Assembly: GCF_000429185.2 (NCBI RefSeq)
Contig: NZ_AUBJ02000001.1
Coordinates: 1,488,001 to 1,552,000 of the forward strand
Direction of reading: 5' to 3'
DNA length: 64,000 nucleotides
From: Actinoalloteichus caeruleus DSM 43889
Lineage (GTDB): Bacteria; Actinomycetota; Actinomycetes; Mycobacteriales; Pseudonocardiaceae
Shown here: piece by piece, positions 61,420 through 64,000 of the stretch
Numbering within the stretch: position 1 is the stretch's first letter
Layout of the letters: every line of letters begins with the position of its first letter
Notes under the pieces: generated by a model
What the model saw: the letters and a program-made list of their open reading frames with translations, nothing else
What the model was told of the DNA's origin: nothing
Databases searched by the model: none
Position numbers and translations under genes: made by a program

Positions 61420-63008
61420 TCAGGTCCACGGCCGCCGTGCTCCTGGCCTGGACGGTCGCCTCGGTGCTGCTCGCGTTGCCAGCCGAGGCGGCCGTCCCGG
61501 TGGTCGGGGGACACTCGCACGGGGAGGGGACGGGAAGCCCGTCCGGCAGCCTGCTGGTGCGGCTGGGATTCCTCGTCGCGCTCCTCGTCGCCACCGGCGC
61601 CACCCTGCTGCGTCCCCTGCTCGGGGAGCTGAGCCGCCGGGCGACCGCCGCGCTCACCGGGGCCGCGTCGTTCGGCGGGCTGTTCGGGTTGCTGCTCGCC
61701 GACCTGCCGTGGTTGGCCGACGGCGCCGCCTTCCTGGTGTTGGTGGCGCTGGGGACGCCGGTGGCGGTGGCGTGCTCGCGGTCCCGCCTGTCCTTCCTGC
61801 GCGGCGCGGCGCCCCTCGTGGTCGGTGCGGGGACGGTGGTCGCGGTGGTCGCGCTCCTCACGCGGGCCGTCGGGGTGGTGTCACCGCCGCAGTCGGCGAC
61901 GTACCTGGCCATCGTGGCGGCGTTCGCCAGCCTCTCCTGGAGCATGTTGTGGAGCGGTCGGCGGCCCGGCGCGACGACGGTGGCGGTGCGCTCCGCCGCC
62001 GTCCTGTCGAGTCTCGCGCTCATCGTGGGCGCGGCCGTGGTGGTCACCGCCGGGCACCTCGTCGTTCCCCGCAGCGGGGAACCGCTCCTGGCCCGCGCGG
62101 TGGTCGGCGACGAGCGGGTCGAGGTCCTCGTCGTCCCGCACCGGCCCGGCCCGAACCTCGTGTACGTCGGGTCGGACCGCGCCGCCGTCGGGACCTCACC
62201 GTCCACGATGGAGCCGGTCGAGCGACGGCCCGGAGCCGGGGGCGGGTGGGCGGTGGTGGACCTCGACGAGGGTCCCGCTCGGCTCTACCTGAGCCTCGGT
62301 GGACGGACGGCCTCGGTGCCCGTCGACACCGGTGCTGAACCCTGGGAGGGCCGCGACATCCGGGATCCGGGTGGCCCCGAGTACGCCAGCGCGGTGCTGG
62401 CGCACCTCGTCGCCGGCGGCCGGGACGAGGTTCCCTGGCCGGACGGGGGTCTGCTGGCCGAGGACGAGTCCGTGCTGCGGGGCATGGTGGGCCACCTCGC
62501 GGGTGGCCGGGTGCACGTCGTGTCCGACACCTCCCCGCGGTCGCTGGCGGCACGCCGGGTCGTCGTCGAGGCCGCCGCCGATCACCGCGTGCGGTTGGTG
62601 CCGCTGGCGTCCGACGCCGACCACACCCTGGTGGTCGCCGGGTGGATGGGTGCCGAGCGGGCGTTGCGGGCCGGGGCGTCGTCGGGGCGCGCGCACCACC
62701 TCGCCCCGTGGTTGGTCACCCCGGAGTTGCTGTCGGAGGAGGCACGGCCCCGGTTCCCGTTGCGGGGAGGGGAGGAATCGGAACGGCGTGGCCGGTACGG
62801 CGCCATGTTGGACGTCGCGTTCCCGGGTGCCAGCCCCAGCTCCAGTGGTTTCCGGTCCTGGGCGACCAGCTACCCGTCGCCGTCCGTGCCGCCGCCTCCG
62901 ACGGTGCTGTACCGGTGGCGGGCGGATGCCCGCCACCCCGCGCTCCCGCCGGCACTGCCCCCGAGGGACCGTCTCGTCCCGGTGTCGGGGCCGCTGGACG
63001 CCGGATGA
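61416..63008 (+). CDS. Large membrane protein with extracytoplasmic domain
   Basis: Protein of 530 aa. A signal-like first helix (about 5-25, TAAVLLAWTVASVLLALPAEAA) is followed by SHGEGTG and then about six helices (40-245), arranged somewhat like CopD-type membrane proteins. From about 250 comes a non-membrane part with VEVLVVPHRPGPNLVYVG and GPARLYLSLGG, like CopC/YtkA-type domains. It ends in FPGASPSSSGFRSWATSYPSP. I recall similar proteins labelled DUF6239 natural-product proteins, not certain. It could handle copper, export, or protection. Its ATG overlaps the previous stop. Confidence 0.7.
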   Translation: MIRSTAAVLLAWTVASVLLALPAEAAVPVVGGHSHGEGTGSPSGSLLVRLGFLVALLVATGATLLRPLLGELSRRATAALTGAASFGGLFGLLLADLPWLADGAAFLVLVALGTPVAVACSRSRLSFLRGAAPLVVGAGTVVAVVALLTRAVGVVSPPQSATYLAIVAAFASLSWSMLWSGRRPGATTVAVRSAAVLSSLALIVGAAVVVTAGHLVVPRSGEPLLARAVVGDERVEVLVVPHRPGPNLVYVGSDRAAVGTSPSTMEPVERRPGAGGGWAVVDLDEGPARLYLSLGGRTASVPVDTGAEPWEGRDIRDPGGPEYASAVLAHLVAGGRDEVPWPDGGLLAEDESVLRGMVGHLAGGRVHVVSDTSPRSLAARRVVVEAAADHRVRLVPLASDADHTLVVAGWMGAERALRAGASSGRAHHLAPWLVTPELLSEEARPRFPLRGGEESERRGRYGAMLDVAFPGASPSSSGFRSWATSYPSPSVPPPPTVLYRWRADARHPALPPALPPRDRLVPVSGPLDAG

Positions 63009-63888
63009 CGCCGACCGGGTGGGGCTCGGTCACCGGGGGCCCGCGGCTGGCACCCCCACCCGGGTGGTCCTGCCGGCTCCGGGTCGGCCTCCACCCGCCG
63101 GGGTGGCGCGGAGCTCGTTGGGGTGGGTCGGCCGATCTGGTGGCGGACCGGACCGCACCCGCCCCTCGGCGTCCCCGTCCGGGCGCCGTCGCGGGATGCC
63201 GGTGCCCGGGACGCGCCGGGCTCCCCCGAGCCCGTCCCGCCGGTTGGGAACCACGGGGTGTGACGTGTTTCGCACCAGCGGTGGGGAGGGCAGGTCGCGG
63301 CGTCCGCCCGTCGTGGACGGTTGGCGGGATACCCGGGTGCGCCCGAGCTCGCCCGCGCACCTGGGCGATCCGACGCGGGGTGTCGGCAGGGTGTCCGACC
63401 GCACGGGCGGCGAGGACCAACGGTGACCACCCGTTTCCGTCGGTTTCCGTTGGCGCCCGGCGGTGTGCTGACCCGCGCGCCACCACGGCGGGCGGTTGTC
63501 ATTCGGTTAACGGAAGGAGCGGGGGCAGCCGAAAGCCCTACCCGGCGCGAGACCAACTGCCGCAGAAAACCGCCCGTTCGAGTTAAGCGCTGCCCGGCTA
63601 TCCGGCGGCCTCCGCGCAGTTCTGGGCACGTCCGACCATTCATCACGTCCCAGCTCCGATGTCCCTTTCGCTGGCCGCCCAGCTCCGAATACGGCGTGCC
63701 GACGCGGGATGCGCTCCAACCGTTCCGGTTGGGGAGGGCACGGGCGGCCGGGACTGGTAATGTGACGCGTACCGGTCACCGCCTCGGCCGATTCCACGGC
63801 GGCCCACCCGGTTGCCAGCGCGTCCTCACTCCTTTCCGCGACGAACGGGCGGTATCGACCCCGGTACCCCACAGAGGTTTCCCCACCC
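63009..63888. other. Intergenic region near right edge
   Basis: About 880 bases. No supported gene. From about 63490 to 63780 the sequence is noticeably less GC-rich and is probably promoter sequence for the gene beginning at 63889. Confidence 0.45.
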
Positions 63889-64000
63889 ATGGAACTCGAC
63901 CGGCTCGACCGGATGGCGGCAATTCGCCGCATCGGCGGCGGGCATGACACGCCACGCCCCGACACGGCGTCGGACACCGGTCGGCTGGCGGATCTCGACG
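63889..64000 (+). CDS. Partial gene start at window edge
   Basis: ATG 63889 with AGAGG about ten bases ahead opens a frame MELDRLDRMAAIRRIGGG that runs to the window end without a stop (37 codons). Too short to identify. The AT-richer upstream region supports a real start. Confidence 0.4.
   Translation, partial: MELDRLDRMAAIRRIGGGHDTPRPDTASDTGRLADLD

Overview
The window is very GC-rich actinomycete chromosome. It has GTG starts, ATGA/GTGA gene overlaps, a Streptomyces-type integrative element, and an enediyne polyketide cluster. A Pseudonocardiales-like host is a guess from protein flavour, not something the sequence proves.

Layout. 1-3674: end of an unknown gene, a secreted alkaline phosphatase, and a DUF4291 protein. 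3675-18139: tRNA-Pro(GGG) whose 3' half is the attachment site of a complete-looking 14.4 kb actinomycete integrative and conjugative element (AICE). The att core is an exact 51-bp direct repeat (3707-3757 and 18089-18139). The element carries integrase and excisionase, a PrimPol plus DUF3631 replication module, SSB, an FtsK/TraB-type DNA translocase, a DUF2637 spread-type protein, a P-loop kinase-like protein, a GGDEF protein, and a GntR/UTRA repressor with three palindromic operators. A G-rich repeat array beside the translocase gene is a candidate clt/origin locus. 18183-18976 has no gene but holds a two-repeat type I-E-like CRISPR relic. 18977-41190 is ordinary accessory chromosome: regulator/enzyme pairs with visible operators, a GAF-LuxR regulator, a PAC2 protein, a DHA2 exporter with its TetR, a frameshifted uridine kinase relic, a GT1 glycosyltransferase, a secreted peptidase, a two-component system, a MmyB-type regulator and several enzymes. 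Long GC-rich gaps lie between them.

41687-63008 is the core of an enediyne biosynthetic cluster. The iterative PKS (KS-AT-ACP-KR-DH-PPTase, 2000 aa) and its hot-dog thioesterase should make and release the linear polyene. The E3/E4/E5 (UnbL/UnbV/UnbU) set, a P450, a flavin reductase and a GMC oxidoreductase module are expected to act in warhead maturation. Two small membrane genes follow, and an AraC regulator sits inside the cluster. The cluster probably continues beyond position 64000, because no apoprotein, sugar, aromatic-unit or dedicated resistance genes are seen here.

Three cluster genes (E5-like, second E3-like, AhpD-like) each have one apparent single-G deletion in a G-run. Restoring one base gives full-length proteins in each case, so these look like homopolymer base-call errors, or else recent inactivation. 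They should be checked before the cluster is called silent or active.
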